From assembly GCF_042678305.1 (NCBI RefSeq), contig NZ_JBHUDT010000006.1: 64,000 nucleotides of DNA. One strand, written 5' to 3'. Within the stretch, counting starts at the first letter, position 1, and every line of letters begins with the position of its first letter. The notes beneath the pieces are model-generated. The model was not told where the DNA came from. It saw only the letters and a list, made by a program, of their open reading frames with translations, and did not search any database. Position numbers and translations under genes: made by a program. This document shows positions 9,423-17,019 of this stretch, in pieces. Source of the stretch: Gelatiniphilus marinus (lineage in GTDB: Bacteria > Bacteroidota > Bacteroidia > Flavobacteriales > Flavobacteriaceae).

Positions 9423-10753
9423 GCACAAACATAAGCTTAAAACGCATAAACAAATTGGCGGTTCCGGCCTTAATTGCCGGTGTATCAGAGCCTATATTAT
9501 CGTTAACCGATGCCGCTATTGTTGGAAATGTGGCGTTTAATGCCACCGAGTCTTTGGCAGCGGTAGGTATTGTAACCACTTTTTTATCGATGCTAATTTG
9601 GGTTTTGGGGCAGACCCGTAGTGCTATCTCATCAATCGTTTCGCAATACGTTGGCGCCAATAATCTCGATAAAATTAAAAGCCTGCCAGCTCAGGCTATG
9701 TTTATTATTACATCACTAAGTGTTTTAATAATAATTGGCACTTACCCTTTTGCTAACCAAATTTTTAAGCTTTATAATGCCTCTGGCTTAATTTTAGAAT
9801 ATAGCGTAGATTATTACAGGATTCGTGTTTTTGGGTTTCCATTTACGCTTTTTACCATAGCTGTTTTTGGTGCTTTTCGAGGTTTACAAAACACCTATTA
9901 CCCCATGCTTATCGCTATTATTGGCACCTTTACCAATATTGCCCTAGACTTGGTACTGGTTTACGGAATAGATGGCCTTATTGTGCCCATGCACATTAAA
10001 GGTGCTGCTTATGCTAGTGTAATTGCACAACTGCTCATGGCTGTTTTTGCCGCCTATTATTTACTTAAAAAAACTCCGATTCCCTTAAAATTAAGCTTTC
10101 CTTTTAACAAAGAAATCAATCGTTTTATATTAATGATTGTTAATCTTTTTATCCGTACCATTGCTTTAAATGTTACCCTTTATTATGCTAGTGCATTTGC
10201 TACTAGCTACGGCGCAACCTATATTGCGGCATATACTATTGCTATTAATTTATGGTTTCTTGGGGCTTTTATTGTCGATGGTTATTCTAGCGCAGGAAAT
10301 ATTTTATCGGGTAAATTATACGGCGGAAAAGAATACAAATTACTTATTAAACTAAGCAACAAATTAATAAAATACGGCATTGTTATTGGCATATTAGTTG
10401 CTTTTGTTGGAGGTGTTTTTTATTATCCATTAGGAAATGTTTTTACAAACGACCCCGAGGTTTTAAATCAGTTTTACAGCATATTTTGGATTGTTTTAGC
10501 CATGCAACCCCTATGCACACTTGCTTTTATTTTCGATGGTATTTTTAAAGGCCTGGGTAAAATGAAGGTGTTGCGCAACGTACTTTTAATAGCAACCTTT
10601 TTGGTATTTATCCCTATATTGTTCTGGTTAGACAAGCTCGATTATAAACTGTACGCCATATTTACAGCCATAACATTTTGGATTGTTGCCCGGGGTTTTC
10701 CCTTAATCATCATTTTCAGAAAAATATTTATCCCATTATCAAAAAACAGCTAA
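9419..10753 (+). CDS. MATE family efflux transporter
   Basis: A 444-residue inner-membrane exporter of the multidrug and toxin extrusion family (DinF/NorM-type), with about 12 hydrophobic segments in two similar halves. Typical features are PALIAGVSEPILSLTDAAIVG at the N-terminus, GQTRSAISSIVSQYVGA, and FGAFRGLQNTYYPM in the first half. The start is taken as GTG at 9419, which overlaps the TGA of the GNAT gene as GTGA; an in-frame TTG at 9401 would overlap that gene more deeply and is less likely. A small membrane protein follows 37 bp later. Coupling ion and substrate cannot be told from sequence. Confidence 0.9.
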   Translation: MSTNISLKRINKLAVPALIAGVSEPILSLTDAAIVGNVAFNATESLAAVGIVTTFLSMLIWVLGQTRSAISSIVSQYVGANNLDKIKSLPAQAMFIITSLSVLIIIGTYPFANQIFKLYNASGLILEYSVDYYRIRVFGFPFTLFTIAVFGAFRGLQNTYYPMLIAIIGTFTNIALDLVLVYGIDGLIVPMHIKGAAYASVIAQLLMAVFAAYYLLKKTPIPLKLSFPFNKEINRFILMIVNLFIRTIALNVTLYYASAFATSYGATYIAAYTIAINLWFLGAFIVDGYSSAGNILSGKLYGGKEYKLLIKLSNKLIKYGIVIGILVAFVGGVFYYPLGNVFTNDPEVLNQFYSIFWIVLAMQPLCTLAFIFDGIFKGLGKMKVLRNVLLIATFLVFIPILFWLDKLDYKLYAIFTAITFWIVARGFPLIIIFRKIFIPLSKNS

Positions 10754-10790
10754 CTTTGGCTGCTTGCAAAATAGAGCTAAAACAATTACT

Positions 10791-10967
10791 ATGAGTTTAT
10801 TAATTGCCATACTAAACCAAATAGATATCAAAGAAAAAATAAATAACGCCCCAAACTCTAATTACGAAATCGGTGTATTTATTGGCTCCATGTTACCTTT
10901 TGCAACATTGGTGCTAATTGCCTATGTAATATTTAGGCACAATAAAAAACGAATTGATAAAAAGTAA
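10791..10967 (+). CDS. small single-pass membrane protein
   Basis: A 58-residue protein with one hydrophobic segment (GSMLPFATLVLIAYVIF) near the C-terminus and a strongly basic tail ending RHNKKRIDKK, which should face the cytoplasm. It begins with ATG at 10791, 37 bp after the MATE gene, and probably belongs to that transcript. An upstream in-frame TTG at 10764 would extend it by nine residues but is less likely. I do not recognise a named family. Confidence 0.5.
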   Translation: MSLLIAILNQIDIKEKINNAPNSNYEIGVFIGSMLPFATLVLIAYVIFRHNKKRIDKK

Positions 10968-11041
10968 CCCGCTATTACCACAAGTAATTCCCAAGCTTTA
11001 ATAGCCAATTATTACATGCTAAAGGCCAATAAGGGTTTACT

Positions 11042-11073
11042 TTGCAACTAACAAAAAGAAGATAGTATCTTTA
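11042..11073 (+). promoter_or_regulatory. Bacteroidota-type promoter of the QueD-like gene
   Basis: TTG at 11042-11044 (in TTTG) and TATCTTTA at 11066-11073 are separated by 21 bases. This matches the TTG-N17-23-TAnnTTTG arrangement known from Flavobacterium except at the last base. The start codon is 22 bases downstream. Confidence 0.55.
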
Positions 11074-11094
11074 CACAGCAAACAACAACACACC

Positions 11095-11547
11095 ATGAGC
11101 AACATTCGCATAACAAAACAATTCACTTTCGAAACCGGTCATGCCCTTTACGGTTACGACGGCAAATGTAAAAACGTACACGGCCACAGCTATAAACTAT
11201 CGGTAACCGTATTTGGAAAACCCATTACAGATGCCAATAATGTTAAATTTGGAATGGTAATCGATTTTAGCGATTTAAAAAAAATTGTAAAAGAAGAAAT
11301 TGTAAACGTTTTCGACCATGCCACCGTTTTCAACAAAAACACACCCCATGTCGAGCTAGCCAAAGAGCTCGAAAACCGTGGTCACAACGTGCTTTTGGTA
11401 AACTATCAGCCCACTAGCGAGATGATGGTTATAGACTTTGCAAACAAAATAAAAAAACGCCTGCCAAACCACATCGCACTGCACGCCTTAAAACTCCAAG
11501 AAACCGACACCTCGTTTGCAGAATGGTATGCCTCAGATAACAATTAG
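11095..11547 (+). CDS. queD: 6-carboxytetrahydropterin synthase / 6-pyruvoyl-tetrahydropterin synthase family (QueD-like)
   Basis: A 150-residue enzyme of the PTPS/QueD family. QueD converts 7,8-dihydroneopterin triphosphate to 6-carboxytetrahydropterin for queuosine (tRNA) synthesis. The zinc ligands are H16 (ETGHAL) and H29 and H31 (NVHGHSY), with the catalytic cysteine C25 just before them. The relay pair is in VFDHATVF (D74-H75), and the pterin-anchoring glutamate is in QPTSEMM (E109). The protein is a little longer than E. coli QueD (about 120 residues) because of an insertion near 85-105, usual in this phylum. A promoter precedes the gene and a strong hairpin terminator follows it, so it is monocistronic. 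No other queuosine genes are nearby; a folate or biopterin role cannot be excluded. Confidence 0.87.
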   Translation: MSNIRITKQFTFETGHALYGYDGKCKNVHGHSYKLSVTVFGKPITDANNVKFGMVIDFSDLKKIVKEEIVNVFDHATVFNKNTPHVELAKELENRGHNVLLVNYQPTSEMMVIDFANKIKKRLPNHIALHALKLQETDTSFAEWYASDNN

Positions 11548-11606
11548 GACGTTCCCTTTTAGCTGGGCTTTTGGGCAGCATAAAAATAGCTTCTATCCTA
11601 ACGCCT

Positions 11607-11647
11607 AAAAAACCTTTAAAAACCTTAATAGCTTTTAAAGGTTTTTT
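11607..11647 (+). terminator. rho-independent terminator after the QueD-like gene
   Basis: Perfect 15-bp arms AAAAAACCTTTAAAA (11607-11621) and the complement (11633-11647) with an 11-base loop end in a run of six T. It separates the QueD-like gene from the aldo/keto reductase and, being A/T symmetrical at both ends, could work in both directions. Confidence 0.85.
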
Positions 11648-11687
11648 ATCTTTACATTTAGTTGTAAACCATACTAAGTTGTTATTC

Positions 11688-12725
11688 ATGAAATACACAA
11701 AACTACCCAACACCCATATTAAAATCAGTAAAATATGCCTAGGCACCATGACTTGGGGAAACCAAAACACACAAGCAGAAGGCTTTGCACAAATGAGTTA
11801 TGCGCTGGACCAAGGGGTGAATTTTTGGGATACCGCCGAATTGTACGCCGTTCCAGCAAGCCCAGAAACTTATGGGAGTACCGAAACCATTATTGGCAAT
11901 TGGTTTGCAAAAACAGGCCAACGCGACAAAGTTGTTTTAGCCTCAAAAATAGCTGGAAATGGCGATTATACGGCACATATTCGTACCAATGGGTTTGCTC
12001 CCGAAGCGCTTAAAGAAGCAGTAAATAACAGTTTAAGGCGTTTACAGACAGATTATTTAGATTTGTATCAATTGCATTGGCCCGAACGCGATACCAACTA
12101 TTTTGGCATCAGAGATTATAAGCATAATACGGAAAATGCATGGAAGGATAATTTTAACCAAGTGCTCCACACCCTAGATGGCCTAATTAAAGCAGGTAAA
12201 ATTCGTTACATAGGTATTTCAAACGAAAAAGCTTGGGGAACCATGCGTTTTTTAGAAGAATCTAAAATAAATAACTTGCCCCGAATGGCCACCATACAAA
12301 ACCCGTATTCTTTATTAAACAGAACTTTTGAGGGTGATTTAGCCGAAGTTTCCATACGCGAAAATATTGGGTTATTGGCCTATTCGCCCATGGCATTTGG
12401 TGTGCTTTCGGGCAAATACATAAAGGAAACCGCAGCAGACAATGCACGATTAAAACTGTTCCCGAGATTTTCACGCTATTCAAATGCACAAGCTACAGAA
12501 GCAACAAAACGCTATTTAAAAATCGCCGAGGCTAATAATTTAACTTTAGCTCAAATGAGTTTAGCCTTTGTTACACAGCAGCCTTTTGTAACCAGCAATA
12601 TTATTGGAGCAACCAATTTAAAACAACTTAAAGAAAATATTGATAGTATCCATGTTGTTTTAAGCGACGAGGTATTAGCGCAAATTAACGAAGTGCACGA
12701 AACGATTCCTAATCCATCACCTTAA
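11688..12725 (+). CDS. aldo/keto reductase (Tas-like)
   Basis: A 345-residue NADP(H)-dependent oxidoreductase with the aldo/keto reductase barrel. The catalytic tetrad is D48 and Y53 (NFWDTAELYAV), K87 (LASKIAG) and H130 (LYQLHWPE). Cofactor-binding regions include GIIGATNLKQL-like sequence near the C-terminus and SPMAFGVLSGK. The insertion TYGSTETIIGNWF and overall length resemble E. coli Tas. The ATG at 11688 is chosen because the upstream in-frame extension runs through the terminator hairpin of the preceding gene. The physiological substrate is unknown. Confidence 0.9.
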   Translation: MKYTKLPNTHIKISKICLGTMTWGNQNTQAEGFAQMSYALDQGVNFWDTAELYAVPASPETYGSTETIIGNWFAKTGQRDKVVLASKIAGNGDYTAHIRTNGFAPEALKEAVNNSLRRLQTDYLDLYQLHWPERDTNYFGIRDYKHNTENAWKDNFNQVLHTLDGLIKAGKIRYIGISNEKAWGTMRFLEESKINNLPRMATIQNPYSLLNRTFEGDLAEVSIRENIGLLAYSPMAFGVLSGKYIKETAADNARLKLFPRFSRYSNAQATEATKRYLKIAEANNLTLAQMSLAFVTQQPFVTSNIIGATNLKQLKENIDSIHVVLSDEVLAQINEVHETIPNPSP

Positions 12726-12859
12726 TTTTCATTAGGTTTTTACTATTATTTATACTGCCTTCTTATGTAAAGGTAAACTAGTAAAATATCTAATAACCCG
12801 TTTTGCGTTTTGTAAAAATTCTGTGATTTCTGGAAAGTTTAGGTAATTGGCATCAAATA

Positions 12860-13096
12860 TCAATATTTATTTTGATGTTGGCTGTCGCGCATTTTATCTA
12901 AATTTTCTTTGGTAAGCATATAGTCTTTTACGTTTTTATCTTTCCATCGGTAGTAAGAAAACAACGGAAACACTATTAAAAACAAACCCATTACACCAAA
13001 ACCAATAAGTTTTTGGCTATATTCTTCATCGAGTACAAAGCCTAAAACAATGCTGGTTAACGCTGCTATGGCTAATATTATAATAAGGTATTTCAT
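12860..13096 (-). CDS. small two-helix membrane protein
   Basis: A 78-residue protein with two hydrophobic segments (residues about 2-22 and 30-48) and a hydrophilic basic/acidic tail (KDKNVKDYMLTKENLDKMRDS). It lies 34 bp after the CLC transporter on the same strand and is probably the distal gene of that transcript. No function is assigned. Flavobacterial genomes carry many such small conserved proteins. Confidence 0.6.
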   Translation of the reverse strand: MKYLIIILAIAALTSIVLGFVLDEEYSQKLIGFGVMGLFLIVFPLFSYYRWKDKNVKDYMLTKENLDKMRDSQHQNKY

Positions 13097-13130
13097 TTTT
13101 TGTCAAATATTTACAGGCCTATTCTATATT

Positions 13131-14915
13131 TTATGTAAAATTAATTAATTGTTGCCTGTAGGCCGTTAATAGTTTGGATTTTGAGATATAACCATAATAT
13201 TTCCCTTCTTTAATTACGGGCAAGTTCCATGCGCCACTGCTTTTAAATTTATCCATAATAACGTGCATTGAATCTTTGTTATAATCAATAATACCGGCAT
13301 CGGCATGCATTAGGCTAGATGCATTTACTTTGTTGTAGAGATTGGTGTCGAACATCATGTGCCTAATATCGTCTAACCTTATAACGCCTAAAAACTCGTG
13401 TTGGTCGTTAACCACCGGAAAATGGTTGCGAGAGGATTTTGCAACGGCGGTTTTTAGTATATCGCCTAATTTCATATCGGGTTTTAAAATAATAAAGTTG
13501 GTTTCAATTACTTTATCAATATCTAAAACCATTAAAACATTTTGGTCTTTGTTGTGGGTTATAAGCTCGCCGCGTTCTGCAAGTTTTAAGGTGTAAATGG
13601 AGTGGGATATATAATATTTTGTAATGGCGAACGATGTGGCAGATACAATCATTAAAGGCACAAAAAGCTCGTAACCTCCAGTAATTTCTGCAATAAGGAA
13701 GATAGCGGTTAATGGGGCGTGTAAAACACCGGCCATTAAACCAGTCATGCCAATTAAGGTAAAATTAGATTCGGACACCTGAAAACCAAAGCCAATATTG
13801 TTAATTATTTTTGCAAAAGCATTGCCCAAAATACTTCCCATTACCAATGTGGGTATAAACACACCGCCAACTCCACCAGCACCAAAAGTGGTGGTCATGG
13901 CTATGGCTTTAAATATGCCAATACCTAAAAGCAAAGCAATAACAACCCAAATGTTAGACAGATCGAAATTAAAAGGGGTTTTGCCAATGGCAGCTATGTG
14001 GTCGCCTTTTAAAAGATTATTCATAATACCATAACCTTCACCGTACAGTGGTGGTATAAAATAAAGCATCGTGCCTATGGCTAATCCACCAATCAACAAC
14101 CGAATTGCACGACTTTCAAACTGCTTAAAAAAGTTGGTTATTGCAAAAAACACTTTTGAAAAATAAACCGAAGCCAATGCGGTTACCAGACCTAAAATGG
14201 CGTAAAACGGAATGTCGTTAACCTCGAAAGTATCTGTTAATTCAAAACGAAGCAATACATCTGTTCCCAAAAACAAATACGATGTTACAACGGCAGAAAC
14301 CGAAGCCAACAACAACGGAACCAATGAAACAAAAGCAATATCTAAGCTAAAAATTTCTATAGCAAAAATAATGGCGGCAATTGGTGCTTTAAACATAGAT
14401 GCCATGGCACCAGCTGCTGCACAGCCAATTAATAGCATTCTTGTTTTGGTGTTCATGTGAAATAAACGTGCCGCGTTAGAGCCCAGAGCCGAACCAACAC
14501 TTACTGCAGGCCCTTGCAAACCTACCGAACCTCCAAAGCCTACGGTTAAAGGTGCTGTAATTAAAGCTGCATAAATATTATATCGAGGGATGATACCGTT
14601 TAATTTGGAAATGGCATGCAAGGTTGTTGAAATACCATGCCCAATATGTTTTTTAAGCCAAATTTGTTTAATAAGATAAACTAATAACAGCCCGATTATA
14701 GGGAAAATAAAATAAAGTGAATTTTGGTAATTATTAAAAAAATCCAATTCGAAAAGCAGTTGGATGTAATGTACCAAGTTTTTTAACAAAACCGTTCCCA
14801 TTCCTGCTAAAAAACCAACTAAAATACTGAGTATGTAAACAAATTGGCGTTCGGAAACATGCTTGTATTTCCAGATTAAAAATTTGCGTAATATGTTTTT
14901 AGAGGTTTTGCGCAT
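13131..14915 (-). CDS. CLC-family chloride channel/transporter with two CBS domains
   Basis: A 594-residue membrane protein: a CLC core (residues about 20-440, 16-18 helices) followed by two CBS domains (about 470-590) that usually bind adenine nucleotides. Selectivity-filter loops are recognisable, for example GFGGSVGLQGPAVSVGSALGS and FGAGGVGGVFIPTLVMG. The position normally filled by the gating glutamate of the GxEGP motif is glutamine (GLQGP, Q134, codon CAA). In the E. coli homologue the same substitution uncouples proton transport and leaves chloride conduction. The protein may therefore be a channel rather than a Cl-/H+ antiporter; that is inference. The upstream neighbour aspS has its own terminator, so clcA-like expression is separate. 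Confidence 0.92.
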   Translation of the reverse strand: MRKTSKNILRKFLIWKYKHVSERQFVYILSILVGFLAGMGTVLLKNLVHYIQLLFELDFFNNYQNSLYFIFPIIGLLLVYLIKQIWLKKHIGHGISTTLHAISKLNGIIPRYNIYAALITAPLTVGFGGSVGLQGPAVSVGSALGSNAARLFHMNTKTRMLLIGCAAAGAMASMFKAPIAAIIFAIEIFSLDIAFVSLVPLLLASVSAVVTSYLFLGTDVLLRFELTDTFEVNDIPFYAILGLVTALASVYFSKVFFAITNFFKQFESRAIRLLIGGLAIGTMLYFIPPLYGEGYGIMNNLLKGDHIAAIGKTPFNFDLSNIWVVIALLLGIGIFKAIAMTTTFGAGGVGGVFIPTLVMGSILGNAFAKIINNIGFGFQVSESNFTLIGMTGLMAGVLHAPLTAIFLIAEITGGYELFVPLMIVSATSFAITKYYISHSIYTLKLAERGELITHNKDQNVLMVLDIDKVIETNFIILKPDMKLGDILKTAVAKSSRNHFPVVNDQHEFLGVIRLDDIRHMMFDTNLYNKVNASSLMHADAGIIDYNKDSMHVIMDKFKSSGAWNLPVIKEGKYYGYISKSKLLTAYRQQLINFT

Positions 14916-14929
14916 GTTATAAAACTACT

Positions 14930-14956
14930 AAAAAATCCTGCGATTTGCAGGATTTT
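14930..14956 (-). terminator. rho-independent terminator of aspS
   Basis: On the minus strand the arms AAAATCCTGC and GCAGGATTTT around a five-base loop are followed by T residues. The hairpin lies directly after the aspS stop codon and before the CLC gene. Confidence 0.85.
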
Positions 14957-14962
14957 AATGGC

Positions 14963-16717
14963 TTATGATTTTATATTGAGTTTTAAGCTCAATTCTTCGA
15001 GTTGTTTCTCGTCTAATGGTGCTGGTGCATCAATCATAACATCGCGTCCCGAATTGTTTTTTGGGAAGGCGATAAAATCCCTAATGGTTTCTTGTCCGCC
15101 TAAAATAGCAACCAATCTATCTAAACCAAAAGCTATACCGCCGTGTGGTGGTGCACCATACTCGAAAGCATCCATTAAAAAGCCAAATTGCGCTTTGGCC
15201 TCTTCTTCTGTAAACCCTAAATGTTTAAGCATAATGGCTTGTGTGGCTTTATCGTGAATTCTTATAGAACCGCCGCCAATTTCATTTCCATTTAATACCA
15301 AATCGTAGGCATTGGCTTTTACTTCACCTGGTTTAGAATCTAATAATTCGATTTGCCCGGGTTTTGGTGATGTAAATGGGTGGTGCATGGCGTGGTATCG
15401 ACCTGTTTCTTCGTCTAATTCTAATAACGGAAAATCGATTACCCATAACGGTGCAAAAACCTTAGGGTCTCTTAAGCCTAAACGTTCTGCCATTTCCATA
15501 CGTAAAGCACTAAGTTGTGCACGTACTCTGTTGGTTTCGCCTGAAAGCACACAAATTAAATCGCCTGCTTTAGCACCTGTTATTTCTGCCCATTTTGCTA
15601 AATCGTCTTGATTGTAAAATTTATCGACAGATGATTTATATGTGCCATCATCATTACAACGGCAATACACCATGCCTAAAGCACCAACTTGCGGGCGTTT
15701 TACCCAGTTTATAAGCTTATCGATTTCTTTTCTGCTGTAACTATTTCCTCCGGGAACGGCTATGCCCACAACTAATTCGGCATTATTAAAAACACCAAAA
15801 TCTTTGTGTTGCGCAACTTTGTTTAACTCGCCAAATTCCATCCCAAAACGAATGTCTGGTTTGTCGTTTCCGTATAAACGCATCGCATCATCGTAACGCA
15901 TACGCGGAAACTTTTCAACCTCAACATTGTTAACTTCTTTAAGTAAATGACGTGTTAATCCTTCAAAAGCATTTAAAATATCTTCTTGCTCTACAAACGC
16001 CATTTCGCAGTCTATTTGTGTGAATTCTGGTTGTCTGTCGGCTCGTAAATCTTCATCCCTAAAACATTTTACAATCTGAAAATATTTATCCATGCCGCCA
16101 ACCATGAGCAGTTGCTTAAAGGTTTGTGGCGATTGTGGCAATGCGTAAAACTGGCCTTCGTTCATTCTACTTGGCACCACAAAATCGCGGGCACCCTCTG
16201 GGGTAGATTTTATTAAATACGGGGTTTCTACCTCGATAAAACCTTCTTCCGATAAGTAATTTCGAACCTCTTGCGCAACTTTCGCCCTAAAAATCAAACT
16301 GTTTTTTACAGGGTTACGGCGAATATCCAGATAGCGATATTTCATTCTTATATCTTCACCGCCATCGGTTTTATCTTCAATAGTAAATGGTGGTAATTTG
16401 GCCTCGTTTAGCACAGTTAATTCTGAAACCAAAATCTCAATGTCGCCGGTTGGCATATTCGGGTTTTTCGAAGCACGCTCGATTACCGTTCCTTTAACTT
16501 GAATTACAAATTCGCGACCTAAATTTTGAGCTTGCTCTATTAAAGCCTTAGAACTGCGCTGCTCATCGAAAACCAATTGGGTAATACCGTAGCGGTCTCT
16601 TAAATCTACCCATACAATAAACCCCTTATCTCGAGATTTTTGAACCCAACCAGATAGGGTAACTTCTGTATTTATGTGCGAGGCGTTTAATTCGCCACAA
16701 TTATAACTTCTGTACAT
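14963..16717 (-). CDS. aspS: aspartate--tRNA ligase
   Basis: A 584-residue class II synthetase that charges tRNA-Asp. Order of parts: an N-terminal OB-fold anticodon-binding domain (VTLSGWVQKSRDKGFIVWVDLRD), the class II catalytic core with motif 2 (FRDEDLRADRQPEFTQID), the bacterial GAD insertion domain, and motif 3 (GIAFGLDRLVAIL) near the C-terminus. The start is set at MYRSYNCGEL (16717), the standard bacterial N-terminus. An in-frame ATG seven codons upstream adds MHFNFIS and is unlikely. Length is normal. It is transcribed alone, ending in a hairpin terminator. Confidence 0.97.
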   Translation of the reverse strand: MYRSYNCGELNASHINTEVTLSGWVQKSRDKGFIVWVDLRDRYGITQLVFDEQRSSKALIEQAQNLGREFVIQVKGTVIERASKNPNMPTGDIEILVSELTVLNEAKLPPFTIEDKTDGGEDIRMKYRYLDIRRNPVKNSLIFRAKVAQEVRNYLSEEGFIEVETPYLIKSTPEGARDFVVPSRMNEGQFYALPQSPQTFKQLLMVGGMDKYFQIVKCFRDEDLRADRQPEFTQIDCEMAFVEQEDILNAFEGLTRHLLKEVNNVEVEKFPRMRYDDAMRLYGNDKPDIRFGMEFGELNKVAQHKDFGVFNNAELVVGIAVPGGNSYSRKEIDKLINWVKRPQVGALGMVYCRCNDDGTYKSSVDKFYNQDDLAKWAEITGAKAGDLICVLSGETNRVRAQLSALRMEMAERLGLRDPKVFAPLWVIDFPLLELDEETGRYHAMHHPFTSPKPGQIELLDSKPGEVKANAYDLVLNGNEIGGGSIRIHDKATQAIMLKHLGFTEEEAKAQFGFLMDAFEYGAPPHGGIAFGLDRLVAILGGQETIRDFIAFPKNNSGRDVMIDAPAPLDEKQLEELSLKLNIKS

Positions 16718-17019
16718 ACTTATAAAATTGAAGTGCAAATTTAGTTAAATACTATGGAGTGCAAATATTTTCATGGTTTTTTTCCTTGGTTTCTGCTGCT
16801 GCAAAATAATACTTGCCATTTGGCTTTTTAAAAAGTTTTATTCTTGGAATGGCTTTGAAAAAAAAAACAATAGTTGGCAATTTGTTTTGAAAAAATATTG
16901 GCAATATGCGCTTTTTCTTATAAATACTGTATCGGATCGCAAAATTTCGTCGATTAGCTGTCGTTTCATTCGGTAATATGTATATATTCGCAGCAATTAA
17001 ATTGAAAATTATAATAATA
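16718..17019. other. divergent intergenic region aspS / TonB receptor
   Basis: About 300 bp between two divergent genes. Short frames exist on both strands, but none has protein-like composition or a recognisable domain. It should hold both promoters. I see no clear operator or riboswitch. Confidence 0.4.
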
